Counted from the first letter of the stretch, positions 39,780 to 47,626 are shown. The stretch is DNA of 64,000 nt from Kitasatospora mediocidica KCTC 9733 (GCF_000744225.1 NZ_JQLN01000004.1:1116001-1180000); one strand, 5' to 3'. The notes: generated by a model not told the origin, from the letters alone. Numbers and translations: made by a program.

Positions 39780-40733
39780 TCAGGCCGCGGTGGGCGCGGC
39801 GTGGTCGGGGTGGCATGCGCTGCAGGGGCGGCCCGCGGGCAGGCCACTGTGCGTGCGGAACCGCTTGTTCAGCTGGGCGGCCGGGTTAGCGGCCAGGCAG
39901 GCCGGACAGGCGGGCGGCAGAGCGCCGGGCTTGGCCGCAGCCGGTCGCAGGTTGGGGATCCGCTTCGTCTCGATCACCGACGCGAAGTTGTTGACCCCGA
40001 AGTCGTTGAACGCGATCTGGCCGGCGAGGTGGTCGTCGTAGTCGAGGCCGAGCCGGGTGACTGCGGCTGCGAGCGTCGGGGCGACCTTCGCCGCGTCAGC
40101 AGGACCGAGCGTCCACGGTGCGGGGAGGCGCATCAGGAACAGGCGGGCTTGTTGCTGTTCGGGGGTTGCGCACCTTCCCTCCTCCTCCGCCTTGACCGGG
40201 GCTGGCGCGCGGCGCGGCTTCGGCATGCGGGAGGAGGAGGTGTTCTCCAACTCAACTGTGTTCTTTACTCCTAGGTCATTTTTGACCTGGGGGTAGGGCT
40301 CATTTTTGACCTCCACCCCCAGGTCATTTCTGACCTGCACCGGCGGGTGCGGGTCACTTTTGACCTCCACCGCGCGGTCGAAGTCGAACGGCTTCATCGG
40401 CGCCAGCGCGTACTCGTTGCTGCTGCGCCCCTTCACCCCGTACGTGGCACCCCACGTCAGCGCACCAGCCGCCTTCAACGCTGTGAGCTGGCGTTTCACC
40501 GCGCTCTCCGACTGCCCGGTCTCCTCGGCGAGCTTGGCGTACGACGGGAAGACCCGCCGGCGCCAGGCGTAGTTCCGGTGGATGTGCGCCCAGAGCATCG
40601 CTGCGGGGGCGTTGACCGGGCTGGCCGGGTCGAAGACGGCCTCGAGCAGGTACACGGGCAGCGGGGTGAACCAGTAGCCGCCTCCGGCCGGGAGGGCGCC
40701 CTCGGGCGGTTCCGCGGCGGGGATGATGCTCAA
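39780..40733 (-). CDS. Replication initiator with winged helix and internal iterons
   Basis: 317 residues from TTG 40733 (GGAG six bases upstream). Residues about 40-105 (MLWAHIHRNYAWRRRVFPSY, KLAEETGQSESAVKRQLTAL, KAAGALTW) are a winged-helix DNA-binding domain. Residues about 122-155 repeat (E/Q)VK(N/S)D, encoded by four palindromic iterons. The C-terminus has CPACLAANPAAQL and CSACHPDH, a zinc site. Arrangement resembles lambda O: initiator with the origin inside its gene, followed by the helicase gene. Confidence 0.75.
   Translation of the reverse strand: MSIIPAAEPPEGALPAGGGYWFTPLPVYLLEAVFDPASPVNAPAAMLWAHIHRNYAWRRRVFPSYAKLAEETGQSESAVKRQLTALKAAGALTWGATYGVKGRSSNEYALAPMKPFDFDRAVEVKSDPHPPVQVRNDLGVEVKNEPYPQVKNDLGVKNTVELENTSSSRMPKPRRAPAPVKAEEEGRCATPEQQQARLFLMRLPAPWTLGPADAAKVAPTLAAAVTRLGLDYDDHLAGQIAFNDFGVNNFASVIETKRIPNLRPAAAKPGALPPACPACLAANPAAQLNKRFRTHSGLPAGRPCSACHPDHAAPTAA
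40273..40366. repeat. Iterons, candidate replication origin
   Basis: Four copies of AGGTCATTTTTGACCT or close variants at 40273-40288, 40297-40312, 40321-40336 and 40351-40366; start-to-start spacing 24, 24 and 30 bases. Each is a near-perfect palindrome (AGGTCA/TGACCT). The A+T content contrasts with the G+C-rich surroundings. They lie inside the initiator gene and keep its frame. Confidence 0.75.
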
Positions 40734-40786
40734 CGGGTACTCCAGCTGAACTTGCCGCTGTGCTGCGGCAGATGGGTGCAGGGGGT

Positions 40787-40810
40787 GCCGCCCGACGTGG
40801 GTCGGGCGGC
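40787..40810 (-). terminator. Perfect 10-bp hairpin
   Basis: GCCGCCCGAC (40787-40796) and GTCGGGCGGC (40801-40810) around GTGG, just past the stop of the leftward gene 40818-41372 and before the initiator start. Would end transcription of the upstream operon. Confidence 0.7.
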
Positions 40811-40817
40811 GGGGGGC

Positions 40818-41372
40818 CTATCGGCCGCAGGGGATGGCAGCGTGCTCGACGGCCTGCTCGTAGCTGAGCCGGCCATGCCGGTTGAGCGCCCCGGCGAGGC
40901 GCAGCACACTGGGCCAGAGTCCGTCCAGGAGCGTGTCAACCTCGTCGTGCAGAGCCGTCAGATCGTCGGCCGGCGCGTATTCGGCGATGCCCTGACGGTC
41001 GGTGTACGCCAGGATCTCGGTCGCCCATGCCCGGATCGGCGTCCACAGGCCCTGTTCGCGCAGCCACCGGTCCTGCGCGCGCTCCCCGGCGGCGAAGAAG
41101 TGGATGTACGTTTCGAGGGTGCCGGTGAATGTGCACTTGACGTACCCGGCTTGGGGTGCGGCCGTGTTCGGGTGCTGGCCGAGCGACATGTGGTCGAACG
41201 GGATTCCGGCGGCGAGGAGGACGGCGGCGTGTCCGGCTTCGTGAATGGTGGTCATCTGGCGGTGGTGGGAGTCGGGAAGCCCGTAGAGCCCGCGGACGTC
41301 GAACCGTCCGTCGATGTCGGGTGCGGGGTGGCGGGTGAAGATGCGGGTGGTGGGTTCGTAGTGCCAGCTCAT
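40818..41372 (-). CDS. Small HEAGH metallopeptidase-like protein
   Basis: 184 residues from ATG 41372. TTIHEAGHAAVLLAAG (about residues 40-55) is the HEAGH zinc-peptidase helix as in FtsH/M41. A possible third ligand lies in the helical C-terminal half (DDLTALHDEVDTLLDGLW). No AAA domain or membrane segment. Overlaps its upstream neighbour. Substrate unknown; small phage zincins of this type are not well studied. Confidence 0.65.
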   Translation of the reverse strand: MSWHYEPTTRIFTRHPAPDIDGRFDVRGLYGLPDSHHRQMTTIHEAGHAAVLLAAGIPFDHMSLGQHPNTAAPQAGYVKCTFTGTLETYIHFFAAGERAQDRWLREQGLWTPIRAWATEILAYTDRQGIAEYAPADDLTALHDEVDTLLDGLWPSVLRLAGALNRHGRLSYEQAVEHAAIPCGR

Positions 41373-41554
41373 CGCGGGCTCCCGGGGTGGTTTGGGACGG
41401 CGGGCGGTGTGCCGGTGACGACGTGCGTGGCGCTGGGCGGTTCGTAGCCGGTGGTGACGTTGGTGTAGCCGAAGTCGCGGGCCTGCTCGGCGAGGTGGAC
41501 GACCTGGGCGGGTGCGGACGGGGTGGTGGCGGGGATCCGGGCGAGGATGCTCAT
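41369..41554 (-). CDS. Small hypothetical protein
   Basis: 61 residues from ATG 41554 (overlaps at both ends). VVHLAEQARDFGYTNVTTGY, Pro-rich tail. Unknown. Confidence 0.45.
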   Translation of the reverse strand: MSILARIPATTPSAPAQVVHLAEQARDFGYTNVTTGYEPPSATHVVTGTPPAVPNHPGSPR

Positions 41555-41745
41555 GCGGCACCGACCTGTCCGCTGGCCTGGACGCGGGCGATGGCGTGCC
41601 GCAGCAGGTTCGCGCCGGCGTGGTCGTGGCGGCGGACGGCGTGGGCCAGGAGCGCGAGCAGCCGGTCGATGCCGGCGAGGACCCGGTCGTGGACGCGGCC
41701 GATCGCTGTGTTCTCCGTCGGGCGGTGCACGGTGGAGGCGCTCAC
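41551..41745 (-). CDS. Small helical protein
   Basis: 64 residues. VHDRVLAGIDRLLALLAHAV then HAGANLLRHAIARVQ. Helical, His/Arg-rich. Unknown. Confidence 0.45.
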   Translation of the reverse strand: MSASTVHRPTENTAIGRVHDRVLAGIDRLLALLAHAVRRHDHAGANLLRHAIARVQASGQVGAA

Positions 41746-41975
41746 AGCTGCTCACCGCCGTCGATGTCCTCGTAAGCGCCGACCGCGCGGGCGACGATCA
41801 GGGCGGCCAGGTCGCGGGTCAGCCGGGCCGGGTCGAAGCCGACCATCAGCGTGTCCGGGTCGAGCCAGACGGAGCGCAGCGGGTGACTGTCGGCCGGGAG
41901 GGACACGGCGACGATGCCGACGCGCGGCAGATCCGGAGCAGGGGCGATGGTGCTTTGGGCAGCCAGAGCTGTCAT
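41742..41975 (-). CDS. Small hypothetical protein
   Basis: 77 residues. RVGIVAVSLPADSHPLRSVW then LVGFDPARL-like and LAALIVARAVGAYED. First gene of the four-gene leftward operon ending at 40818. Unknown. Confidence 0.45.
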   Translation of the reverse strand: MTALAAQSTIAPAPDLPRVGIVAVSLPADSHPLRSVWLDPDTLMVGFDPARLTRDLAALIVARAVGAYEDIDGGEQL

Positions 41976-42039
41976 GATGTCCTCATTCCTTCTTGCACGC
42001 CTCGGTTACCAGGCCAGGTGGCGTGCACGACGGTTCAGG

Positions 42040-42071
42040 CGGCCCCGCTTCTGCGGGGCCGTTTTCGTTTT
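42040..42071 (+). terminator. Strong intrinsic terminator
   Basis: CGGCCCCGC (42040-42048), TTCT loop, GCGGGGCCG (42053-42061), then TTTTCGTTTT. The T tract is on the plus strand although the flanking genes run leftward; the hairpin itself works both ways, so it may end the excisionase-like transcript and block antisense reading. Confidence 0.75.
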
Positions 42072-42074
42072 CGG

Positions 42075-42290
42075 TCAGGCTGCAGCCGTGTCGCCGTTGA
42101 GCCAGGCGTCGACTGCGCTTCGGCGGTACCGGACGTGGCCGGTGCGGCCCGGAGAGAGCTTGAGGAACGCCGGCCCAGTGCCCCGCCAGCGCTTGTCGGC
42201 CAGGGTTCGGGGCGAGAGCTTGGTCATGAGCCCGACTTCTGCAGGAGTCAGAAGCTCGTCGTTCGCCGAGACGACTGTTGCATCAGTCAT
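42075..42290 (-). CDS. Excisionase-like (AlpA/MerR-type) HTH protein
   Basis: 71 residues from ATG 42290; AAGGAGT eight bases upstream. LLTPAEVGLMTKLSPRTLAD then WRGTGPAFLKLSPGRTGHVR and YRRSAVDAWL is the HTH_17/AlpA layout found in excisionases of actinobacterial mobile elements. Divergent from an XRE regulator with palindromes between. The element has a serine integrase, for which this class is not the usual partner, so it could serve as a transcription regulator. Confidence 0.7.
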   Translation of the reverse strand: MTDATVVSANDELLTPAEVGLMTKLSPRTLADKRWRGTGPAFLKLSPGRTGHVRYRRSAVDAWLNGDTAAA

Positions 42291-42314
42291 CGCGTGCAAC
42301 TCCTTAGATCGTGG

Positions 42315-42335
42315 ATGCTGTCTATTACGCAGCAT
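42315..42335. promoter_or_regulatory. Inverted repeat between excisionase-like and XRE genes
   Basis: ATGCTG (42315-42320) and CAGCAT (42330-42335) with a nine-base A+T-rich spacer; a third ATGCTG is at 42384-42389 just before the XRE ATG. Probable operators for the XRE protein. Confidence 0.5.
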
Positions 42336-42394
42336 ACACGCGCATGACTGGACGGTCCATCGCCAGACCAAAGCACGCATGAGATGCTGCGACT

Positions 42395-42874
42395 ATGGCC
42401 GCAACTGACACCAATGCAGAAAGCCCAAGAGGGGCGCTGACCAGGAAGACCAACGACCTGGGGCCCACTGGGCGCTGTGTGGCGGCCAACATCGCCAGGC
42501 TTCGCAACGCCCGCGGCCTGTCGACCTACCGGCTATCCGACGCCCTGGCTGCTCTCGGGCGCCACGTCCCACCAAGCGCGATCACCCGCATCGAAGGCGG
42601 CACTCGCCGCGTGGACGTTGACGACCTGATGGCCTTCGCTGTAACCCTCGACGTCAGCCCGATTGCCCTTCTACTGCCTCCCACCATCGACGGGCAGACG
42701 CAGATCACCGGAGCGGGCGAAGTGCCTGACCCCAACGCTTGGGCCTGGGCCATGGCTGAACAGCCCCTGTCGCTCCCTGACGACGACGACGGCCAAGCCT
42801 GGAACGACTTCCAGACCTACTCTCGGCCGCCGGGGCTACGGCATTACCGCGGGTCGACCCCCAGCCGCCAGTAG
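42395..42874 (+). CDS. XRE-family regulator
   Basis: 159 residues from ATG 42395; little ribosome-site match. CVAANIARLRNARGLSTYRL, SDALAALGRHVPPSAITRIE then DDLMAFAVTLDVSPIALLLP is the XRE domain seen in Streptomyces mobile elements. The C-terminal ~60 residues are acidic and Trp-containing. Divergent from the excisionase-like gene; likely its regulator. Confidence 0.75.
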   Translation: MAATDTNAESPRGALTRKTNDLGPTGRCVAANIARLRNARGLSTYRLSDALAALGRHVPPSAITRIEGGTRRVDVDDLMAFAVTLDVSPIALLLPPTIDGQTQITGAGEVPDPNAWAWAMAEQPLSLPDDDDGQAWNDFQTYSRPPGLRHYRGSTPSRQ

Positions 42875-42960
42875 CGTCACGGTTCGGCAACTCCCTGACG
42901 GCGCTTGGTCTCGCCTGGAACGCTGGCCCCCGGATCGCCACGTCAACCCCGGGACACGCC

Positions 42961-43422
42961 ATGATCGAAGCCGAGAACCGAACCGCGACCGTCACCTTCG
43001 ACGGCCACGCCGTCACCATCACCCGGCACCGAGACGGGTTCGTTCCCCGCGGCACCCGCACCATCCCCATCAGCCAGATCTCCGCGATCCGCTGGAAGCC
43101 CGCATCCAAGTGGCGAGGCCCCGGGCACCTCCGGTTCGTCCTCGCCGGCACCGTGGAGCGCCGGTACAGCCAGACCGCGATCCTCAAGACCGACGTCCTC
43201 AAAGACGAAAACGCGGTGCCGTTCAGCCACACGCAGCAACCAGCGTTCCAAGCCCTCAAGGCGGCGATCGAGCAGGCACTCGCACAGCCGCAGGCCGGCC
43301 TTGTGCATCCCGCTCGCGGATCGCTGGCCGACGAGCTCGGCAAGCTGCAGCAGCTCGTCCAGGCCGGCGCTCTGTCCCCGCAGGAGTTCGAGCAGGCGAA
43401 GGCTCGGCTCCTTCAGGGTTGA
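42961..43422 (+). CDS. DUF4429-like protein with C-terminal SHOCT domain
   Basis: 153 residues. N-terminal TVTFDGHAVTITRHRDGFVP then TRTIPISQISAIRWKPAS is PH-like as in DUF4429. The last ~30 residues (LADELGKLQQLVQAGALSPQ, EFEQAKARLLQG) are a SHOCT motif. Typical Streptomyces combination; may bind membranes or nucleic acid. Function unproven. Confidence 0.65.
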   Translation: MIEAENRTATVTFDGHAVTITRHRDGFVPRGTRTIPISQISAIRWKPASKWRGPGHLRFVLAGTVERRYSQTAILKTDVLKDENAVPFSHTQQPAFQALKAAIEQALAQPQAGLVHPARGSLADELGKLQQLVQAGALSPQEFEQAKARLLQG

Positions 43423-43458
43423 CCGTGGCTGTCGGTCGGTTCTGGCATCATCGGCGCC

Positions 43459-43896
43459 ATGACGAACCCTCCCTCCTGGTATCACGATGGCCAGCTCAGT
43501 CTTGATCGGCAGCGCATGGCGCAGGCCCACGCCGTTGTTACCCGCGTGGCGGACGAGATCCCCGTCGGCGACCCGGCGACCCCCCGGCTTCAGGCGGCCC
43601 GCGGGGAAGCCTGGGCGGCGGAGCGGCTGTTCGCCGAACGCTTCGTCGAGCTGGCCGGCACCGACGGCCGGGGCGCCGGGACCGACTGGCAGACCGGGGA
43701 CCTGGTCCTCGCCGCGGACGGCCACCTGTGGGTGCGTGCCTACCCGGAGGATGTCGCGAAGGGCTGGGCGTGGGCGCACTCGACCGAGCAGGTCGGGGCC
43801 AGTTCGGGGGCCGTTGAGGAGGAGTACCCGGAGCGGCCGCTCACACTCCTCGTTCGCGAGGGCAAGCCCGTCGGCGGCGTCCGGGTCGTGGAGTAG
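43459..43896 (+). CDS. Hypothetical protein
   Basis: 145 residues. RQRMAQAHAVVTRVADEIPV helical; TDWQTGDLVLAADGHLWVRA strand-rich. No family recognised. Next to the DUF4429-like gene. Confidence 0.5.
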   Translation: MTNPPSWYHDGQLSLDRQRMAQAHAVVTRVADEIPVGDPATPRLQAARGEAWAAERLFAERFVELAGTDGRGAGTDWQTGDLVLAADGHLWVRAYPEDVAKGWAWAHSTEQVGASSGAVEEEYPERPLTLLVREGKPVGGVRVVE

Positions 43897-43959
43897 CCGC
43901 CGTCCGCTCCCGGCGCCTGTCCGGCCTGCGCTACCGTGGCTGGTGACGAAGGGGGCACT

Positions 43960-44115
43960 ATGAGTGAACAGGTCTGCCCGCGGTGCGCCGGCCAGCGCGT
44001 CACCGAGAAAGTCCGATACACCGTCGAGATCGACGCCGACGGCCAGCACGTCTCCAAGCAGGAGAACTACCTGTCGCCGTGCGACCACTGCGGCGGCCGA
44101 GGATGGGTGAGCTGA
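43960..44115 (+). CDS. DnaJ-type zinc-finger mini-protein
   Basis: 51 residues from ATG 43960; AAGGGGG upstream. CPRCAGQRVTEKV and CDHCGGRGWVS form two CxxCxGxG-like knuckles, enough for one zinc as in half of a DnaJ cysteine-rich domain. Directly abuts the next ATG. Confidence 0.6.
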   Translation: MSEQVCPRCAGQRVTEKVRYTVEIDADGQHVSKQENYLSPCDHCGGRGWVS

Positions 44116-44421
44116 ATGCGCATGATCTTCCACTGTGTCGAGTGCGGCGTGCACTACCTGCCACCCGAGGACATGCACTACGCCGACGGCCAACCCGCCA
44201 GCCCGCTATGGTGCGCCGCCTGTCACGCCACGATGCGCGAGCTCGGCATCACCGAACCCCCCGCAGCCGCAGCCGTCGCCCTCCACGCCGCCCGGGCCGC
44301 ACTGAACAACTGGGCGCCCACAGTTGAGGAGCCGACCCGGCCCGACGTACGACCCTCCCGGCCGGCACGAACCCGGCGCGCCAGCAGCGCACCCGGCGGC
44401 TCACGGAGCAAGCTGCACTGA
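44116..44421 (+). CDS. Small Cys-rich hypothetical protein
   Basis: 101 residues, starting right after the previous stop. FHCVECGVHYLPPEDMHYAD then WCAACHATMRELGI: two CxxC sites. C-terminal half Pro/Arg/Ser-rich and disordered. Unknown. Confidence 0.5.
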   Translation: MRMIFHCVECGVHYLPPEDMHYADGQPASPLWCAACHATMRELGITEPPAAAAVALHAARAALNNWAPTVEEPTRPDVRPSRPARTRRASSAPGGSRSKLH

Positions 44422-44434
44422 CAGCCCACAACGA

Positions 44435-44465
44435 AGGCGCCCACCGCAGCTCGCGGTGGGCGCCT
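44435..44465. terminator. Perfect 13-bp bidirectional hairpin
   Basis: AGGCGCCCACCGC (44435-44447) and GCGGTGGGCGCCT (44453-44465) around AGCTC, between converging genes. Confidence 0.85.
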
Positions 44466-44478
44466 CTTGCGTTCGAGG

Positions 44479-45780
44479 TCAGGCCGGGACGGCCCCGGTG
44501 CGCTGCGCGAACTCCCGCAGCCCGGGCAGGGAGACCGGCCCGTACAGCAGGCCTGCGGCCAGTGCCCGCAAGGCTGGGCGCCGTGCCTCCTCCGGGGCGG
44601 CCTGCTCGACGGTTCGCAGCGCCGCGAACGTGCGACGCGGGTCGCCGAGCTGGTTCCACATCCTGGCGGTGTCCGTACCGGCCCGGGCCTGGCGCTCCGC
44701 CGACGGCCACGACACGCCGGCCAGGCGCTTGGCGTACGGAACGCCCTCGTCCGGGGTGCCGAGGGCGTTGTGGACGCCGATCCAGTACAGGTCGGCCTGC
44801 GCGGTCGTCGCGTCCACCGTGAACAGCGCGCGGCGACCTGCCGACGGCAGTGCCCGCACGGCTTCCTCGGCGCCGGCCATCAGGTCCAGGGCGTCACCGC
44901 GCTGCGCGTTGCACGCGGCCGTGTACGCGGCGGTCATGAGGAGTGTTGCGGCGACGGCCCGCTGCTCCGCGGCGGGGTCCGCTCCGAGCTGGGCGGCGGT
45001 GCGGCGCAGCAGGTCCACCGCAGCGCCCGTGCGGCCGGCGCGGCGCATCGTGATCGCCAGGACCCGGGCGGCCTCACCCAGAACAACAGGGTCGCCCGAC
45101 GCCCGGGCCGCGGTCAGGGCCCGGTCGGCGGTCGCCCACGCCACGTCGGCATGCTGCTTCACCGCGAGCTCCGTCGCGAGGACATACCCGCGGGCGACAG
45201 CAGCGTGCGCCTCTTCCCGGGCCCGGCCGGACGAGGCGTCGCGGGTGGCCTCGGCTGCGCCCAGTAGGCCGGGCAGGTGCTGGCCGAGGGATCCGTACCG
45301 GGCGGCAGTGAAGTCGGCTCTGGCGGCGCCCAGGCCCTTGGCGAGGCGGGGCAGTGTGGTCGGGGTGGCAGGCGCGGGCTCGAACAGTGCCTGCTCCAGC
45401 CCGGCCGCAGGGTCGACGGCAGCGTTGCGGGGGGCCGCAACAGCAGGCGCACCGGCTGCCAGGGTGATGCCGATGCCTGCCGCGCCGGCGAGTAGTTCTC
45501 TGCGGAGCACCGCATCCTCCTGAGGGTGGTGGGCCGATCGATCCACCGTAGCGGCCCCGCGTGGCCCACGGTCGCCAGTGAGCCCTAACTGGCCGGGCGG
45601 GATGCCGAGCTGCGTGGCGATCAGTGCGACCGTCTCCCAGCCCGGCCGCAGCTCCCCCGACTCGATCCGTGAGATCGCCGACGGCGAGTAGCCGACCTGC
45701 GCACCTAGCTGACCTTGGGTTAACCGGGCAGCAGCGCGTGCTCCCCGAATCACTGAGCCGACGTCAATCCCGGTGTCCAT
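44479..45780 (-). CDS. XRE regulator with large helical C-terminal domain
   Basis: 433 residues from ATG 45780 (GGGGAGG four bases upstream). HTH: ARLTQGQLGAQVGYSPSAIS then RIESGELRPGWETVALIATQ. A short hydrophobic stretch (LLAGAAGIGITLAAGAPAVA, about 92-112) precedes a ~310-residue helical repeat region resembling TPR sensors of Streptomyces regulators. Could sense a peptide or metabolite. Convergent with the small operon at 43960; transcription starts near 45800. Confidence 0.8.
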   Translation of the reverse strand: MDTGIDVGSVIRGARAAARLTQGQLGAQVGYSPSAISRIESGELRPGWETVALIATQLGIPPGQLGLTGDRGPRGAATVDRSAHHPQEDAVLRRELLAGAAGIGITLAAGAPAVAAPRNAAVDPAAGLEQALFEPAPATPTTLPRLAKGLGAARADFTAARYGSLGQHLPGLLGAAEATRDASSGRAREEAHAAVARGYVLATELAVKQHADVAWATADRALTAARASGDPVVLGEAARVLAITMRRAGRTGAAVDLLRRTAAQLGADPAAEQRAVAATLLMTAAYTAACNAQRGDALDLMAGAEEAVRALPSAGRRALFTVDATTAQADLYWIGVHNALGTPDEGVPYAKRLAGVSWPSAERQARAGTDTARMWNQLGDPRRTFAALRTVEQAAPEEARRPALRALAAGLLYGPVSLPGLREFAQRTGAVPA

Positions 45781-45977
45781 GTGTCCTCCCCAGGCAGGCG
45801 GCCCGACGCTACTACCTGACGCAGTGTGCCGCCAGCATGCACACCGCGTGCGGGTCCCGCATGCCGCATGCGGCACTGGCTGGCACCCCTTCACCGCCTG
45901 CCCGGGCTGCGGTTACCTGAGAACAGCCCCGGCCGGGACACCCCAGACAACCAGCCCTCCCCAGAGGAGAACCAGGC

Positions 45978-46430
45978 ATGACCACCTGCTCCAGCCTCAG
46001 CGCCACCGAGTTCGACTCGGTCGTCGCCACCGTCATCGACAACAACCCCGGCATGGCCAACGAGGTCGCCGCCCGGATCGTGTCCGAGGGCGTCAAGTTC
46101 GTCATCGCCGGCGCCCGGTACCCGCAGCTGGCCCTCGCGCCGTCCCGGGTCGTCGACGAGGGCTGGCACGCCCTCATCCTCCACACCCAGCTGTACGCCC
46201 GCCTGTGCGCCGAGCACGGCCAGTTCGTCCACCACAGCCCCGGCTACGACCCGACGAACTACGACCCGGCGATCCTCGGCCGGACGCAGGACAGCATCGG
46301 GCACGCCGGGTTCGCGGTCGACCGGGAGCTGTGGGCCGGGCCGTCCGACGACCGTGTTCCGGTCGCGGCGAAGTGCCAGCACGCGCCGACGTGCGCGATC
46401 CGGCCGATGCCGAAGCCCGAGTGGCCGTGA
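45978..46430 (+). CDS. Conserved Streptomyces hypothetical protein
   Basis: 150 residues; GAGGAGA upstream. LALAPSRVVDEGWHALILHT, QLYARLCAEHGQFVHHSPGY contains the WHxxIxHTxxYxxxC pattern of a family common in Streptomyces and related to GDXXH/glycine-rich-domain proteins. His and Cys could bind metal. Function unknown. Confidence 0.6.
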   Translation: MTTCSSLSATEFDSVVATVIDNNPGMANEVAARIVSEGVKFVIAGARYPQLALAPSRVVDEGWHALILHTQLYARLCAEHGQFVHHSPGYDPTNYDPAILGRTQDSIGHAGFAVDRELWAGPSDDRVPVAAKCQHAPTCAIRPMPKPEWP

Positions 46431-46464
46431 CCGCTACGCTGCCCTCCGGAGACAGGAGGCAGCG

Positions 46465-46629
46465 GTGAAGTGGATCGATCCCAGGTACGCGGACCTCGTG
46501 GCGCAGTACGAGGCCAGTGGCGGAGAGGTCTTCGACGAGCAGCTGGTCGGGCTCGTTGTTGAGGCTCCGCGCGAGGGTCAGCCGGCTGTTGGGCTGCGCG
46601 GCTTCGTGATGGATGCGCCGTCCAGCTGA
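46465..46629 (+). CDS. Small hypothetical protein
   Basis: 54 residues from GTG 46465; GACAGGAGG upstream. KWIDPRYADLVAQYEASGGE then VGLVVEAPREGQPAVGLRGF. Unknown. Followed by a perfect terminator. Confidence 0.5.
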   Translation: MKWIDPRYADLVAQYEASGGEVFDEQLVGLVVEAPREGQPAVGLRGFVMDAPSS

Positions 46630-46640
46630 GGCTGCACATG

Positions 46641-46680
46641 GCTGCGCCCCGCCTGGTTGAGTGATCAGGCGGGGCGCAGC
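46641..46680. terminator. Perfect 15-bp bidirectional hairpin
   Basis: GCTGCGCCCCGCCTG (46641-46655) and CAGGCGGGGCGCAGC (46666-46680), loop GTTGAGTGAT, between converging genes. Confidence 0.85.
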
Positions 46681-46686
46681 TGCAGC

Positions 46687-46983
46687 TCAGTCGACTTGCT
46701 CCTCACTCTTCTTGGGCCGCTTCGAGCCGCGGATGCCCTTGGAGATCTGCTGGGCTCGCGTGAAGTGGATCCCGAGGACATCGCCAATCTCCTGCCAGGT
46801 CTTTCCCTGGTCTCTCATGCGCTGGACACGGACCTGGCGGATCTCGCGTAGCCGGGCGTGGCTGTTGGGCCAGTCCTGCAGAACGTCAGTGATGGCCTTC
46901 GCGCAGGCGGCATCGTCAGTGATCTCCTCCAGCGCCTGAATGGCGTCCAAGAACCTCAACACCTCCTCGGGTTGATCTCCCAC
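46687..46983 (-). CDS. Sigma-like HTH regulator of mobile-element type
   Basis: 98 residues from GTG 46983 (GGGAG seven bases upstream); the longer reading to 47136 would run through operator palindromes. QVRVQRMRDQGKTWQEIGDV then LGIHFTRAQQISKGIRG is a sigma-region-4-like HTH. Helical N-terminus (FLDAIQALEEITDDAACAKA). Proteins of this kind often face the transfer genes of Streptomyces integrative plasmids, as here. Likely represses the rightward module starting at 47187. Confidence 0.7.
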   Translation of the reverse strand: MGDQPEEVLRFLDAIQALEEITDDAACAKAITDVLQDWPNSHARLREIRQVRVQRMRDQGKTWQEIGDVLGIHFTRAQQISKGIRGSKRPKKSEEQVD

Positions 46984-47025
46984 TTCGCCGCTCCCTTCCG
47001 TTGGGAAGCGTGACTCTTCACGAAT

Positions 47026-47068
47026 GTTAGACCCCCGCTCTTGCGTTCTTCTAGACCCGGGGTCTAAC
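47026..47068. promoter_or_regulatory. Operator-like inverted repeats before transfer module
   Basis: GTTAGACCCC (47026-47035) is repeated inverted as GGGGTCTAAC (47059-47068). TAGACCC/GGGTCTA also forms a compact palindrome at 47052-47066. Situated between the HTH gene (46983) and the rightward small genes (47187), so likely its binding site. Confidence 0.65.
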
Positions 47069-47186
47069 TTGTTCAGTGTGAGGCCACGCACCTTGGTCTC
47101 AACAGCAAGATGCCCCGACCGGCGCTCGAACGCCATTGGCCGGGGCCAGCCCCACCCTCACGCCGCTAAGCCACGAGGACAAGACC

Positions 47187-47426
47187 ATGAAGAAGAGTAC
47201 CCAGAACACCCACGCCAGCGGCACCCCCGCGCCCGCCTCGACCAGCGGCGACGCCCTCGCCGCAGCCGCAGACCGTTTCGTCGCCTCGGCCGACGCGAGC
47301 TACGACGAGCGGACCGACCTGATCCAGAACCTCCGTGTCACGGCCGCGCAGCTCGCTAAGGCCGAGCAGCAGGTCCTCGACGCGCCCGGCCAGTACCGCG
47401 TCGCCGACGACGAGGCCGGCCGGTGA
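47187..47426 (+). CDS. Small hypothetical protein, first of transfer-module leader genes
   Basis: 79 residues from ATG 47187; GAGGACA upstream. Ala/Thr-rich start, then ASADASYDERTDLIQNLRVT helical. Unknown. Followed by a chain of overlapping small genes. Confidence 0.5.
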   Translation: MKKSTQNTHASGTPAPASTSGDALAAAADRFVASADASYDERTDLIQNLRVTAAQLAKAEQQVLDAPGQYRVADDEAGR

Positions 47427-47626
47427 GCGCGGACCAGGCCCGGACGATGGGCCTCACCGCGCGTGAGATCGCCGAAGCCATCGCGACCGCGTCCACCGAC
47501 GACCTCGGTCTCGGCGAGTCCGCACCGACCCGCCCGTACGGCGCACCCGACATCGGCACCGCGTGGCTCGACAACCGGCCGGCCGCGTGGAACGCGTTCG
47601 GCGAACCCCGAGAGGACCAGCAGTGA
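47423..47626 (+). CDS. Small hypothetical protein
   Basis: 67 residues from GTG 47423 (GTGA overlap). MGLTAREIAEAIATASTDDL helical, then Pro-rich with AWLDNRPAAWNAFG. Unknown. Confidence 0.45.
   Translation: MSADQARTMGLTAREIAEAIATASTDDLGLGESAPTRPYGAPDIGTAWLDNRPAAWNAFGEPREDQQ

Noticed and set aside
45812..45977. Frame containing HAACGTGWHPFTACPGCG, like a small zinc protein
   Set aside because: It has no stop before running far into the next real gene in another frame, so no bounded gene can be supported.
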